Source: JANQPA01 sp964628385
GTDB taxonomy: Bacteria; Bacteroidota; Bacteroidia; Chitinophagales; Saprospiraceae
NCBI GenBank assembly: GCA_964628385.1
Contig: CAZVOD010000003.1
Span: 60,742-124,741 of the forward strand
Reading direction: 5' to 3'
DNA length: 64,000 nt
This document shows positions 1-9,017 of this stretch, piece after piece. A program made the position numbers and the translations under genes. The first letter of the stretch is position 1. The number at the start of each line of letters is the position of its first letter. The notes under the pieces are model-generated. The model made no database searches. It worked only from the letters and a program-made list of their open reading frames with translations, and was not told the origin of the DNA.

Positions 1-728
1 GCCAGGCAAGTCAGAAAGTTATTGTAGAGGAATTCTTGGACGGAATAGAGTTTTCCGTATTCATTTACACCAATGGTACGGATTATGTATTACTCCCGGA
101 GGCGAAAGACTATAAAAAGATAAGAGAAGGTGATCAGGGGTTGAATACTGGTGGCATGGGCGCGATCTCTCCCGTCCCTTTTGTGAACGATCAGCTAATG
201 GATAAAGTAAGGACTGAAGTTATAGAACGAACGCTGTCCGGCTTACAAAAAGAGAATATTCACTACAACGGTTTTATCTTTTTTGGGTTAATGTTGGTAA
301 ATGAGCAAACTTATGTCATCGAATATAATTGCCGGATGGGTGATCCCGAGACGGAAGTTGTTCTGCCCAGGATAGAGAATGATTTGCTGGACTTTTTTGA
401 ATTGGAAGGAGGTCCCGGGCTAAAAGACGTACAAATCAGATTGAAAGAAGAGGCTTTCAGTACAGTAATTATGGTATCCGGGGGGTATCCGCAGGCCTAC
501 GAAAAGGGTAAAAAAATAACGGGTTTGGAAGAAGTGCAGGATAGTATGGTCTTTCATGCGGGTACTAAAGTAGATGATGGCCAGATAATCACTAATGGCG
601 GTCGGGTACTTGCTGTAACGTCCAGCCATACAGATTTCAGAAAAGCACTGGAACAGTCTTACAAAAATACGCGTAAAATTCAGTTTGATGGAAAATATTA
701 CAGAACCGATATAGGTTTTGACTTATAA
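1..728 (+). CDS. purD: Phosphoribosylamine-glycine ligase, C-terminal part (5' end outside window)
   Basis: This is the GAR synthetase of de novo purine synthesis, which joins phosphoribosylamine and glycine with ATP in the cytoplasm. The reading frame is open from base 3, so the N-terminal third lies outside the window. Visible are the ATP-grasp core with the family's E-E-F-L-D-G-x-E-F-S segment, the N-T-G-G-M-G loop, the metal-binding C-R-M-G-D-P-E-T-E motif (encoded near 335-357), and the C-terminal barrel-sandwich ending D-I-G-F-D-L. The protein ends at a normal family C-terminus. The next gene starts 54 bases on with its own promoter-like box, so co-transcription is uncertain. Identification is firm from the motifs. 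Confidence 0.95.
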   Translation, partial: QASQKVIVEEFLDGIEFSVFIYTNGTDYVLLPEAKDYKKIREGDQGLNTGGMGAISPVPFVNDQLMDKVRTEVIERTLSGLQKENIHYNGFIFFGLMLVNEQTYVIEYNCRMGDPETEVVLPRIENDLLDFFELEGGPGLKDVQIRLKEEAFSTVIMVSGGYPQAYEKGKKITGLEEVQDSMVFHAGTKVDDGQIITNGGRVLAVTSSHTDFRKALEQSYKNTRKIQFDGKYYRTDIGFDL

Positions 729-736
729 TAATTCCA

Positions 737-744
737 TAATTTTG
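737..744 (+). promoter_or_regulatory. Bacteroidota-type -7 box (TAATTTTG) upstream of the parvulin genes
   Basis: TAATTTTG matches the TAnnTTTG -7 consensus of Bacteroidota primary sigma factors. A TTTG lies at 717-720, somewhat closer than the usual -33 spacing. Transcription would begin about 30 bases before the start codon at 783. This is a motif match only. Confidence 0.4.
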
Positions 745-782
745 AGTTACTTAAGATTACAATAGTAAAAAATCAATCACAA

Positions 783-2747
783 ATGAATAAGCAGTTTACG
801 GTTTTACTAATTGCATTGATGTTTGTTCTTGCCGCTGCTAAAGCTCAGGAAGAAAGTGCTGTACTTTTCACGGTAGAAGGTAAGCCGGTAACCAGGTCTG
901 AGTTTAATTATATCTATAAAAAAACAAATGGCAAAGAAGCGAATTTTTCAGAAGCTTCACTTGAAGAATATCTGGACCTGTACATCAAGTTCAAATTAAA
1001 GGTTCAAAAAGCTGAGGACATGCAGCTTGATACTATTCCTTCTCTCAAAAAAGAATTGGAAGGTTATCGCCGTAAACTGGCAGACTCCTACCTGATAGAT
1101 AAAGAGGTGACAGAAAAACTGACCAAAGAAGCCTACGAAAGGGCCAAACAGGATGTGGAAATCAGCCACATTCTCTTTAACATTCCGGCTACCGCCAGCA
1201 GTGAAGAAGCTCAGGAAATTTATAATAAGGCGCTGGGAGTGAGAAAAATGATTGGTAAAAAATCATTTGAGGAAGTCGCCAAAGAATTTTCTGACGACAA
1301 GTCTGTGAGTAAAAACGGAGGCTATATTGGTTTTATCAACGTTTTATTTCCCGATGGTTACTACAACCTTGAAACGGCGGCCTACGAACTCCCTTTGAAT
1401 ACGCTTTCAGAGCCCATCCGTACTTCTGCCGGCTATCATATTCTCAAGGTACACAGCAGAAGACCTGCCAGAGGTGACATAGAAGTGGCTCATATTCTGA
1501 TCCGTTCGGATAATTACGAAGGAGACCTAGCGAAGCAGAAGATCGATAGTATCTATCAACTTTTGGAAGCTGAAGCTAATTTTGAAGAAATGGCCGAGCG
1601 TTATTCTGAAGACGGCCGCTCGGCATCAAAGGGAGGATACCTAGGCTTTTTTGGTATCAATCAACTACAAACGGCTTTTGAGGAGGCGGCTTATACCATT
1701 CCGGAGGATGGTCAATACAGCAAACCCATACAAACGACTATTGGCTGGCATATTATAAAAAGAATTAGTAAGAGAAAGATACAACCCTATCAGATAGAAA
1801 AGAGTCGTTTACAGCAGCTGGTAAAAAAAGATGGCCGTCATGAGGAGGCCAAGCTGGCGATGATAGAAAGGATTAAGAAGGAAGGAAATTTGAGGCTTTA
1901 CGAAGATAAGATCAAAACGTTTGCTGATACCGTTGCCGATAATTTGCTTACCTTCAAGTGGAAGGCGCCCGCTGAAAAATCTTCAACCGTCATCATGGAG
2001 TTGGGTGATCGTTATCAGGTAACGCTGGGAGATTTTACTGATTACCTGGGTAGTGCCTCCAGAGATCGAATAAGAATGGGTAGAACAACGGAAATTCCAG
2101 CAGCTGTAAAGACTTTATTTGACCGATTTGTAGAGTCGGAAGTGATGAGATACGAAGAGACACAACTGGAAAAAAAGTATCCTGAATTCAAATACCTGAT
2201 GAATGAATACGAAGAAGGTATCTTGTTGTTTGAAGTAACAAAAATGGAAGTTTGGGATAAAGCCTCTCAGGATACTACCGGGCTGAAAGCTCACTACGAG
2301 CGGGTAAAGGACAAGTTCCGCTGGGATGAAAGAGCAAAAGCTGTGACCTACTACATATTACCGGAAGCCAAGAATCAACTGCAAGAGATTAAAGCTTATA
2401 TAGCTGATCACAACATGAAGGAGGTTTTGGAAAAATATAATATACCGGAAAAGAACCTGATCAGAGCAGAGGAAAAAATGGCGGAAAAAACAAAGGATAA
2501 TTTGTTTTTTAAAATGCCATGGGAAGAAAAAGCAATCTCTGAAATCGGTATTGATGGTAAGACTAAAAACTTTTTCTTCACCAAAATAGAAGAGATTATT
2601 CCTCCCACCACTAAAACGCTTGATGAAGCCAGGGGATACATCATTGCTGATTATCAGGAATATCTGGAAAGAGAATGGATCAGGGAGCTCAGAAAGCAAT
2701 ACGATGTGGAAATCAACAAAAAGGTGTTCAAAAGTTTAATTCAGTAA
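783..2747 (+). CDS. Periplasmic peptidylprolyl isomerase with two parvulin (PpiC) domains
   Basis: A 654-aa exported foldase, probably helping outer-membrane proteins fold in the periplasm. It starts with a signal peptide (hydrophobic about residues 5-18, cleavage after A-K-A). A SurA_N-like helical region follows, then two parvulin domains, at about residues 125-225 (begins V-E-I-S-H-I-L-F, ends G-Y-H-I-L-K-V) and 230-330 (begins E-V-A-H-I-L-I, ends G-W-H-I-I-K-R). The last 320 residues are helical and charged and carry no domain I recognise. It is first of three parvulin/SurA-like genes on the same strand with gaps of 80 and 32 bases, which suggests one chaperone operon. Family membership is clear, but the client proteins are inferred. 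Confidence 0.9.
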   Translation: MNKQFTVLLIALMFVLAAAKAQEESAVLFTVEGKPVTRSEFNYIYKKTNGKEANFSEASLEEYLDLYIKFKLKVQKAEDMQLDTIPSLKKELEGYRRKLADSYLIDKEVTEKLTKEAYERAKQDVEISHILFNIPATASSEEAQEIYNKALGVRKMIGKKSFEEVAKEFSDDKSVSKNGGYIGFINVLFPDGYYNLETAAYELPLNTLSEPIRTSAGYHILKVHSRRPARGDIEVAHILIRSDNYEGDLAKQKIDSIYQLLEAEANFEEMAERYSEDGRSASKGGYLGFFGINQLQTAFEEAAYTIPEDGQYSKPIQTTIGWHIIKRISKRKIQPYQIEKSRLQQLVKKDGRHEEAKLAMIERIKKEGNLRLYEDKIKTFADTVADNLLTFKWKAPAEKSSTVIMELGDRYQVTLGDFTDYLGSASRDRIRMGRTTEIPAAVKTLFDRFVESEVMRYEETQLEKKYPEFKYLMNEYEEGILLFEVTKMEVWDKASQDTTGLKAHYERVKDKFRWDERAKAVTYYILPEAKNQLQEIKAYIADHNMKEVLEKYNIPEKNLIRAEEKMAEKTKDNLFFKMPWEEKAISEIGIDGKTKNFFFTKIEEIIPPTTKTLDEARGYIIADYQEYLEREWIRELRKQYDVEINKKVFKSLIQ

Positions 2748-2827
2748 CATTAGACTGATTTTAAAATTGAAGATGCTGAAAAGCAGTATTCACTTGATCG
2801 GCCTGAAAAAATTAATCGTCGCCTGCT

Positions 2828-3676
2828 ATGAAACGCTTTATATTTTTATCCATATTATTAGGGTTAGGTGTTATTGCTTGCCAGCCGGCTCCTGAAGCCT
2901 CCCAAGACAGAGTACTGGCTAAGGTTTACAATAAAACATTGTACCTTTCTGAATTAGAAGGAATGTTTCCAGAAAATACGAGTGCCCAGGATAGTACCTT
3001 GATCGTACAGGCCTACACTCAGCGTTGGGTGCGCGAAGCGTTGATCTTACACGAAGCGGAGCGCAACATTCCCAGTGACCTGAATATTGACAAACTGGTA
3101 AGAGACTACCGGGCTTCGCTTCTAAGACATAACTACGAAGAGGTGCTAGTCCGGGAAAAGTTGGATTCTACGATTAGCAAAGAGCAACTGGAAGCTTTTT
3201 ATGAAGCCAATAAAAACCAGTATCAACTGGAAACCCCCATCATGCGTTGCCACTTTATAAAGTTTCCGCTTCCGGTTGATAATGAATCTGAGATAAGAAA
3301 CTGGTGGCAAAATACGGATGAGGAAGAAGATTTCCAGAAGCTTGTAGATCTGTGTAATATCAGTGCTCAAGCGCACCATTTAGTAGATAGTACATGGCAG
3401 CGGCTAGAGGACGTGGCGATAGAACTTCCAAAGAACAGCTTAACGCCTGAAAATATATCTCCGAAAAAAGAATTTATTATCAAAGATGATAACTTCATGT
3501 ATTTTTTCAGGGCCTTTGAGGTAAAGAATCAAAAAGAAATCGCTCCTCTTGCTTTTATTCAGGGACAGGCCAGGAAGTTTATTTTGCACAAGCGCAAAAA
3601 AGAGGTTTTGGATAAAACGTTGGATGACATGCTGGAACTTTCGATAGGAAAAAAGGGCGTAGAAATTTATTATTAG
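2828..3676 (+). CDS. SurA-like lipoprotein without a recognisable parvulin domain
   Basis: A 282-aa lipoprotein. The signal peptide ends in a lipobox with cysteine at residue 18 (G-V-I-A-C). The region after it (A-K-V-Y-N-K-T-L-Y-L-S-E-L) resembles the helical N-terminal chaperone module of SurA/PpiC proteins. The T-P-I-M-R-C-H-F-I-K-F segment looks like a degenerate start of a parvulin domain, but the later G-G and G-x-H-I elements are missing, so isomerase activity is doubtful. It sits between two complete parvulin proteins. A membrane-anchored, chaperone-only partner of its neighbours is the likeliest reading, and that is inference. Confidence 0.7.
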   Translation: MKRFIFLSILLGLGVIACQPAPEASQDRVLAKVYNKTLYLSELEGMFPENTSAQDSTLIVQAYTQRWVREALILHEAERNIPSDLNIDKLVRDYRASLLRHNYEEVLVREKLDSTISKEQLEAFYEANKNQYQLETPIMRCHFIKFPLPVDNESEIRNWWQNTDEEEDFQKLVDLCNISAQAHHLVDSTWQRLEDVAIELPKNSLTPENISPKKEFIIKDDNFMYFFRAFEVKNQKEIAPLAFIQGQARKFILHKRKKEVLDKTLDDMLELSIGKKGVEIYY

Positions 3677-3708
3677 TGTGAGAAAAAGATTTTAAAAATA
3701 TTGAGCTT

Positions 3709-5085
3709 ATGAGATTTTTAGGTGCAGTTATCTGCCTGATGATGCTTAATGTAGCAAGTTTTGCACAAAAAGAAACGATTGATAAAGTGGTAGCGACAGT
3801 GGGTGGCGAATTGATTTTACTTTCAGAAGTGGAAGAGCAGTACGCTTTGCTGGAATCCCGTAACCAGGATAAATTACCGGAAGATGCCCGTTGTACAATC
3901 ATGGATCAACTCCTGGCTACCAAATTATTGATCAACCAGGCCAAGCTGGATAGTATTGTAGTAACCGACGATGAGGTGGAAGCTCAGTTGGATGCTCGTA
4001 TTAGCAGAATATTGGATTATATGGGCGGTGATGTCGGCCAGTTTGAAGATTATTACGGTCAGTCTATTTCAGAGGTTAAGTCTCAGTTTCGGGAAGACCT
4101 CAAAAATCAGCTACTTTCAGAGCGCATGCGCTCACAGATTATGTCAGAAGTGACCGTTACGCCTTCAGAGGTAAAAAGCTTTTATGCTGCTATCCCCAAA
4201 GATAGTCTTCCCTATTTTAGCTCAGAGGTAGAAGTAGGCGAAATCGTTTACAAACCAACTATTAGCTCGGCCGAAAAGGAAAGAGCGATTAATTTGCTCA
4301 ATAAGCTTCGGGATAGCCTAGTCAACCATGGAGCTGATTTTGCTGCTCTGGCAAAAGAGTATTCTATGGATGGCACCAGAAACACCGGCGGAGACCTTGG
4401 ATGGGCTCAGCGTGGTAAGTACGTACAAGAATTCGAAGCAGAAGCCTACAAATTAGATAAAAATGAAATATCTCCTGTTACACAAACGGAGTTTGGTTTT
4501 CACTTGATACAAATGCAGGAAAGACGCGGTAATTCCATCAGGGTAAGGCATATTTTGATTCGCCCTGAGATTCTGGATAGTGACCTTGAACGCGCTTATG
4601 ATTATCTGGATTCTATCCGCTCCGTGATTATCCGGGATTCTATTGACTTTTCCCGGGCGGTTAAGAGATATTCTAACGAGAATTTCCAGAGTTATAATAA
4701 TGATGGCCGTATGGTAAATCCAGTTACAGGTAATACTTTTTATGAGATTGGTGATTTAGATCCGGATATCTATTTTACGATTGATACGATGCAGGTAGGT
4801 CGTATATCTAAACCCTTTGAATTCAGAGGCCCTGATGGTGATACTTATTACCGCATTGTTCAATTGCAATCCCGGAGTGAACCCCACAAGGCGGATTTAT
4901 CCCTTGATTACTCCAGGATTCAAAAGGCAACTATTGATGCCAAGAATAATGAGTTTATCAATGAATGGGTGAACAATAAAGTAAATGCAACTTATATTGA
5001 TGTGGATACTCAATTTCACGGTTGCCCTATTCTTCAAAAATGGATTCGCGATAGTAAAACTACTGCAGATCCTTCCAGGCCCTAG
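3709..5085 (+). CDS. surA: SurA-type periplasmic chaperone/peptidylprolyl isomerase
   Basis: A 458-aa exported protein with a signal peptide ending S-F-A-Q. A SurA N-terminal chaperone module follows (D-K-V-V-A-T-V-G-G-E-L-I-L-L-S-E-V). The first parvulin domain is at about residues 175-275 (E-V-G-E-I-V to G-F-H-L-I-Q-M). The second begins R-V-R-H-I-L-I and is less regular. Length and order match SurA. It closes the three-gene chaperone run. SurA carries unfolded outer-membrane barrels across the periplasm, and a bacterium with many TonB receptors and T9SS components would need it. An 18-base inverted repeat follows the stop codon. Confidence 0.88.
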   Translation: MRFLGAVICLMMLNVASFAQKETIDKVVATVGGELILLSEVEEQYALLESRNQDKLPEDARCTIMDQLLATKLLINQAKLDSIVVTDDEVEAQLDARISRILDYMGGDVGQFEDYYGQSISEVKSQFREDLKNQLLSERMRSQIMSEVTVTPSEVKSFYAAIPKDSLPYFSSEVEVGEIVYKPTISSAEKERAINLLNKLRDSLVNHGADFAALAKEYSMDGTRNTGGDLGWAQRGKYVQEFEAEAYKLDKNEISPVTQTEFGFHLIQMQERRGNSIRVRHILIRPEILDSDLERAYDYLDSIRSVIIRDSIDFSRAVKRYSNENFQSYNNDGRMVNPVTGNTFYEIGDLDPDIYFTIDTMQVGRISKPFEFRGPDGDTYYRIVQLQSRSEPHKADLSLDYSRIQKATIDAKNNEFINEWVNNKVNATYIDVDTQFHGCPILQKWIRDSKTTADPSRP

Positions 5086-5098
5086 TTTATACCGTTTA

Positions 5099-5170
5099 CT
5101 AGACTTGTTTCGCAGGTATTCAAATAGGTTATTTTTTACCACAATTCTACCCCCTACGAAACAAGTCTAG
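5099..5170. repeat. 18-bp inverted repeat with 36-base spacer between convergent genes
   Basis: The left arm 5099-5116 and right arm 5153-5170 pair at 17 of 18 positions, 14 of them consecutive. It lies between surA (ending 5085) and a minus-strand gene (ending 5179), so it could be a bidirectional terminator. The long loop and the lack of a T-run after the right arm are unusual for one. Confidence 0.5.
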
Positions 5171-5178
5171 CAAAAAAG

Positions 5179-5649
5179 CTACTCTTCCAGCACTTTATCC
5201 AGGATAGCTTTCTGCTCGCCGGTCAGTCCATATTCCTGACGAAATTTACCCAGATCAGGCTTGAAATAAAAGAAAGCCATCACGCCGATAAAGAAATAGA
5301 TAGAATAATTGAGTTTGACTTCCAGCAGAATAATAATAAGTATAAAAATATTGGTGAGCTCCATTAGAGCGAGGCGAAGTAAGACCGAGCTTCTAAAGTA
5401 GGCAATTTTCTGATCCAATGACTTGAGTAATGCCCCTCTTTGTTGGCGCTGTTTGTCTATAAGGTAAGTGGCAAAGATCATAGATAACATAAAAATGGGC
5501 AGGATAGTATCGTACAAATCGTCTCCACTCAGCGATTGCTCCTCTGAAGTATTCTCTGGATAAAGAAAAAATACAATTATCCAAAAGAGAAACTGCCCAC
5601 CCAATAAAGCGGTAAATATTATCCTGAGCTTATAGAATAGCTCTTTCAT
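5179..5649 (-). CDS. Small membrane protein of unknown function
   Basis: A 156-aa protein with about four hydrophobic stretches (near residues 12-30, 48-64, 92-110 and 112-130) and a polar C-terminal tail of about 25 residues. The loop after the second segment is basic (D-K-Q-R-Q-Q-R), consistent with a cytoplasmic side. I do not recognise a family. It is convergent with surA and is separated from the transporter gene on its other side by a terminator, so it is probably a single-gene unit. Confidence 0.6.
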   Translation of the reverse strand: MKELFYKLRIIFTALLGGQFLFWIIVFFLYPENTSEEQSLSGDDLYDTILPIFMLSMIFATYLIDKQRQQRGALLKSLDQKIAYFRSSVLLRLALMELTNIFILIIILLEVKLNYSIYFFIGVMAFFYFKPDLGKFRQEYGLTGEQKAILDKVLEE

Positions 5650-5773
5650 GAATCCAGCTTTTTTCCTTTTAAGTAGAGGTATCAGGCCTCAGATTTGTTT
5701 TTGCAGATACTAGAATCAGACCGTTCTACCCTGCTCTGCTGAACGCATCTCTCAGGCTGACACTTTCAGCAAC

Positions 5774-5815
5774 AAAAAGCGCCGAAAAAGGTTATTGACT
5801 TTTTCGACGCTTTTT
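5774..5815 (-). terminator. Rho-independent terminator of the POT transporter gene
   Basis: Arms 5774-5790 and 5799-5815 pair at 16 of 17 positions around an 8-base loop, with A and T runs at the outer ends. It sits 39 bases beyond the stop of the minus-strand transporter. The symmetry would let it work in both directions. Confidence 0.85.
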
Positions 5816-5853
5816 ATCACTGCTCTATTGGTTAATCTAAAGTAAGCCAGTTA

Positions 5854-7890
5854 TTACTTATCCTTCAGGCTGGTTTCTTCTGCTCCGTGGGTCATTCGCT
5901 TGAGTGGTTTCAAGAATAAAATGAGAAGGACTCCAAATGCGATGGTAAATATCACTATGGATAAGAAGGTCCAGAGTTCTTGATTGTCTTGTACCTCAAA
6001 TACTTTTATAGTACCAGAATACTGCTCTGATCCTTTTGGTTTTTCTAGCATGATCACTACTGTAAGCGGTTCTGCCTCACTATTAGGCATGCTTTGAACG
6101 TACCCTTTTAACAGCTCAGCATTTTCTGTACCAATGGACAGGAGTGTTTTAAGGTCATCTCCTTCTTTAGTAATTTTCACCTCATCATTTTGAGCATAAA
6201 TATCCCCCACGATCTCGAAGTTAGGTGGTAGAAGGCCATCTTCAAGCGTCACATAATCATCAATTTCATCTGTGGAGGCCGCCAACTCAATCTTGACGGG
6301 AGGCGTCTGCGACAACTCACCGATAACCCCGGCCACCTTGTTACCAAAACCAGTAGCGGCAAAGTATACTCCCATCATTATAGATACATATTTTACCGGT
6401 GCTATTTTGGTAATAAAAGACATGGCCACAGGAGAAGCGCAAAGTTCTCCGATAGTATGGAACAGATAGGCCAGAATCAACAGAATCAAAGCGGCTTTAT
6501 CGCCGTAATTTTGAATATCAACGGAAGCTTTGGCCATGAAAACAAAACCAATGCCCATGATGATAGTACCGACAGCCATTTTGAACAACGAGGAAGTCTC
6601 TCCGCCTTTCTTTTTCCACCAAATCCAAAAACCACCGACCAATGTACCGAAGATGATGATAAACATAGCATTGACAGACTGAAAAACGGCGGCAGGTATC
6701 TCGTATGGATTTGAAATAACGCCTCTACCTTTCAATATCAAATAAAGTACAATTAAGGTAATACCTATAGGCATGTAGATATACCCGGTCTGCTTTTTTC
6801 TTATGAAATGCAATACTCCACGCGCTGCCAGAAAACCACCGGCTCCCAGAAACAGGACATCCAGAAAGAGCATGGATACTTCGCGATCTATTTTGGTCAA
6901 GGTGTAGACATTCATCAGGCCACCGGCCTGTTCGAAGGCTCCCCAGAAGACGATCACAATCAGAAAAGCTAGCAATAATACCAAAAAGCGATCTTTTTCT
7001 TCCTTATTGATCTCTTTATAAATCATCATCAACATACCGATAGTTAAAGAGATAAAGATCCAAAGGAGGGTATAGCCAACCCTGTCGTATCCGTCTGTTC
7101 CCAGCAAGAACCCCGTAACGCCGACGATAGCTAATACTACGGTAATACCGAGTTGTAAAGGACTTTTGAATAAATTGGATAAAAGTACTCCGAGAGAAGA
7201 CGTTTCTTCCTCACTATCTCCTGAAGAGGAAGTACGTGGAGCTTCGCCTACCCCTTTTAGGTACCTTTGCCCAAACAGAAAGAAAATCTGGCCGATAGCC
7301 ATCCCTATCCCTGCCAAACCAAAGCCATAATGCCAGCCGTAAGCATTGGCGACAATACCTACGATTATAGAAGAAAGAAAGGCACCGATGTTAATACCGA
7401 TATAAAATACAGTAAAGCCCTGATCCCTTCTAGGGTCTCCTTGCCGATACAGCCCTCCGACCATGGTAGAAACATTGGGCTTCAAACAGCCTACTCCAGC
7501 AATAATGAAGCCTAATCCGGTAAAGAAAGCCCATGTGGCATCAATAGCCAGAATACTATGCCCTACCACTAGCAACCAGCCGCCGAGCATTACGCTTTTC
7601 TTTTGTCCGATGTACTTATCAGCCAGAACTCCCCCGGGAATCGAAGCCACATAAACCAGCATCGTATACCAGCCATAAAGAGAAAAAGCAGCTACCGTAT
7701 CCCAACCCAAGCCCGGAAATTCATCTGTTGTCTTGGCGATCATGTAAAGCGTTAAAATGGCGCGCATACCATAGTAAGAAAAACGCTCCCATAACTCCGT
7801 AAAAAATAAAACATAAAGCCCAACAGGATGCCCAAATAATTGGGGTTGATTGTCGTAGTCAAATTCCCTAGCACTCGTTCCGTTTGCCAT
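5854..7890 (-). CDS. POT/PTR family proton-coupled peptide transporter
   Basis: A 678-aa inner-membrane transporter of the major facilitator superfamily that imports di- and tripeptides with protons. The first helix carries the family E-L-W-E-R-F-S-Y-Y-G-M-R signature (ExxERFxYY, the proton-coupling motif). The PTR2 signature lies around residues 145-170 (D-Q-G-F-T-V-F-Y-I-G-I-N-I-G). Bacterial POT proteins usually have about 500 residues. The extra length is a soluble insertion near the C-terminus, roughly residues 520-630, before the final helix, as seen in other Bacteroidota members. It is the last minus-strand gene after the envelope cluster, separated by 139 bases, and has its own terminator. 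Confidence 0.93.
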   Translation of the reverse strand: MANGTSAREFDYDNQPQLFGHPVGLYVLFFTELWERFSYYGMRAILTLYMIAKTTDEFPGLGWDTVAAFSLYGWYTMLVYVASIPGGVLADKYIGQKKSVMLGGWLLVVGHSILAIDATWAFFTGLGFIIAGVGCLKPNVSTMVGGLYRQGDPRRDQGFTVFYIGINIGAFLSSIIVGIVANAYGWHYGFGLAGIGMAIGQIFFLFGQRYLKGVGEAPRTSSSGDSEEETSSLGVLLSNLFKSPLQLGITVVLAIVGVTGFLLGTDGYDRVGYTLLWIFISLTIGMLMMIYKEINKEEKDRFLVLLLAFLIVIVFWGAFEQAGGLMNVYTLTKIDREVSMLFLDVLFLGAGGFLAARGVLHFIRKKQTGYIYMPIGITLIVLYLILKGRGVISNPYEIPAAVFQSVNAMFIIIFGTLVGGFWIWWKKKGGETSSLFKMAVGTIIMGIGFVFMAKASVDIQNYGDKAALILLILAYLFHTIGELCASPVAMSFITKIAPVKYVSIMMGVYFAATGFGNKVAGVIGELSQTPPVKIELAASTDEIDDYVTLEDGLLPPNFEIVGDIYAQNDEVKITKEGDDLKTLLSIGTENAELLKGYVQSMPNSEAEPLTVVIMLEKPKGSEQYSGTIKVFEVQDNQELWTFLSIVIFTIAFGVLLILFLKPLKRMTHGAEETSLKDK

Positions 7891-8029
7891 TGATTAAGTT
7901 TGTTTGTTTGTAAATCGTCATTCCCGAACCATATCAAAAGCTGATACCATCCAATAGTAAAAGCTAATCTTGCTTAAATTCGCTTAAAAATAGAGGATTT
8001 CTTCTTTCAAAAAGAAAAATTACGGTTGA

Positions 8030-8980
8030 TTATTTTGCTGTCGGCCAGACAGCAGTGCGAGAATGAAGAAAAACGAGGTTGTCAGACGCTAACCCCAGCT
8101 CACCAAGATAGGCCTCGAGCTGAAGGGCGGGCTGTAATGCTCCCTCTTTTGTAATTAGGTAAGGGTGATAATTGATTCGGGAAAGATACGCTAAAGCTTC
8201 CCAATGAACACGGTTTTTGCGCTCATCAGTAGAAAACTCCAGGACCAAGGCGGGAAACTCCCGGGTTAGGGTATCCTGCAAGCCTTCAATTACTTCCAGT
8301 TCTGCCCCTTCTACATCAATTTTGATAATTTTGGGCAATACATTCATTTCCCTAAAAAAAACATCCAAACGAACAGAACTCACCTTGATAGCTGTGGCTT
8401 TTACGCCCGCTACCCAGTCTTCGCCCTCGTATTGCTCGGCAAATCGCGTGTTGTACTCTGAAAAAAGGACAGGAAACTCAAAGAAAGTTAACTCTTTGCC
8501 CTGCTCTGCTCCGACGGCCGCATGTATGGCTGAAATATTGGAATGAAGAGCCGTATTGGCAGTTAATATATTAAAACTGGCCGCAGAAGCATCAAAAGAA
8601 AATACCTGGCCCTGTAATCCAACCAGTTTGGCAGCCAGCAAGCTAAAGAAACCATAATGTGCTCCTACATCTGCAAATACATCGCCTTCCTTAAGATTTT
8701 GAATTAAAAAACGAGTCAGTCGAATCTCTGAATCATGAGTTTTTAAGCCCATTATGAATATATCTGTTGCTGCCGGAAGCAATATATTCATGTGCTCAGA
8801 GAAAAAGGTAGGCACTTTCAGACGCTTTCCTCTGGAAAGAAAGCGTCCCTTCAGTCTATTGTAAAAGATAGCCAACAGATACGGCAACGGGTTATGCAGT
8901 AAGCGCTGCCACTTGTGCCCCTTGATGATTTTTTCCTTCTTATCCAGTATATCCAGAAACTTACGTTGGCTGGCAGTCAT
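8030..8980 (-). CDS. FkbM family SAM-dependent methyltransferase
   Basis: A 316-aa protein. The Rossmann motif I (D-V-F-A-D-V-G-A-H-Y-G-F-F-S) lies near residue 97, followed by V-F-S-F-D-A-S, the ribose-binding acidic residue. The FkbM hallmark I-K-I-D-V-E-G-A-E-L-E-V-I-E-G is near residue 219. FkbM enzymes O-methylate sugars or polyketides. In this setting a cell-surface glycan is the likely acceptor, but the sequence does not show it. It starts 37 bases after the DUF4230 gene and probably belongs to that operon. Confidence 0.88.
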   Translation of the reverse strand: MTASQRKFLDILDKKEKIIKGHKWQRLLHNPLPYLLAIFYNRLKGRFLSRGKRLKVPTFFSEHMNILLPAATDIFIMGLKTHDSEIRLTRFLIQNLKEGDVFADVGAHYGFFSLLAAKLVGLQGQVFSFDASAASFNILTANTALHSNISAIHAAVGAEQGKELTFFEFPVLFSEYNTRFAEQYEGEDWVAGVKATAIKVSSVRLDVFFREMNVLPKIIKIDVEGAELEVIEGLQDTLTREFPALVLEFSTDERKNRVHWEALAYLSRINYHPYLITKEGALQPALQLEAYLGELGLASDNLVFLHSRTAVWPTAK

Positions 8981-9017
8981 TACAAGTGTAAAGTTAATAC
9001 ATGTAGAAATGTGCGCT

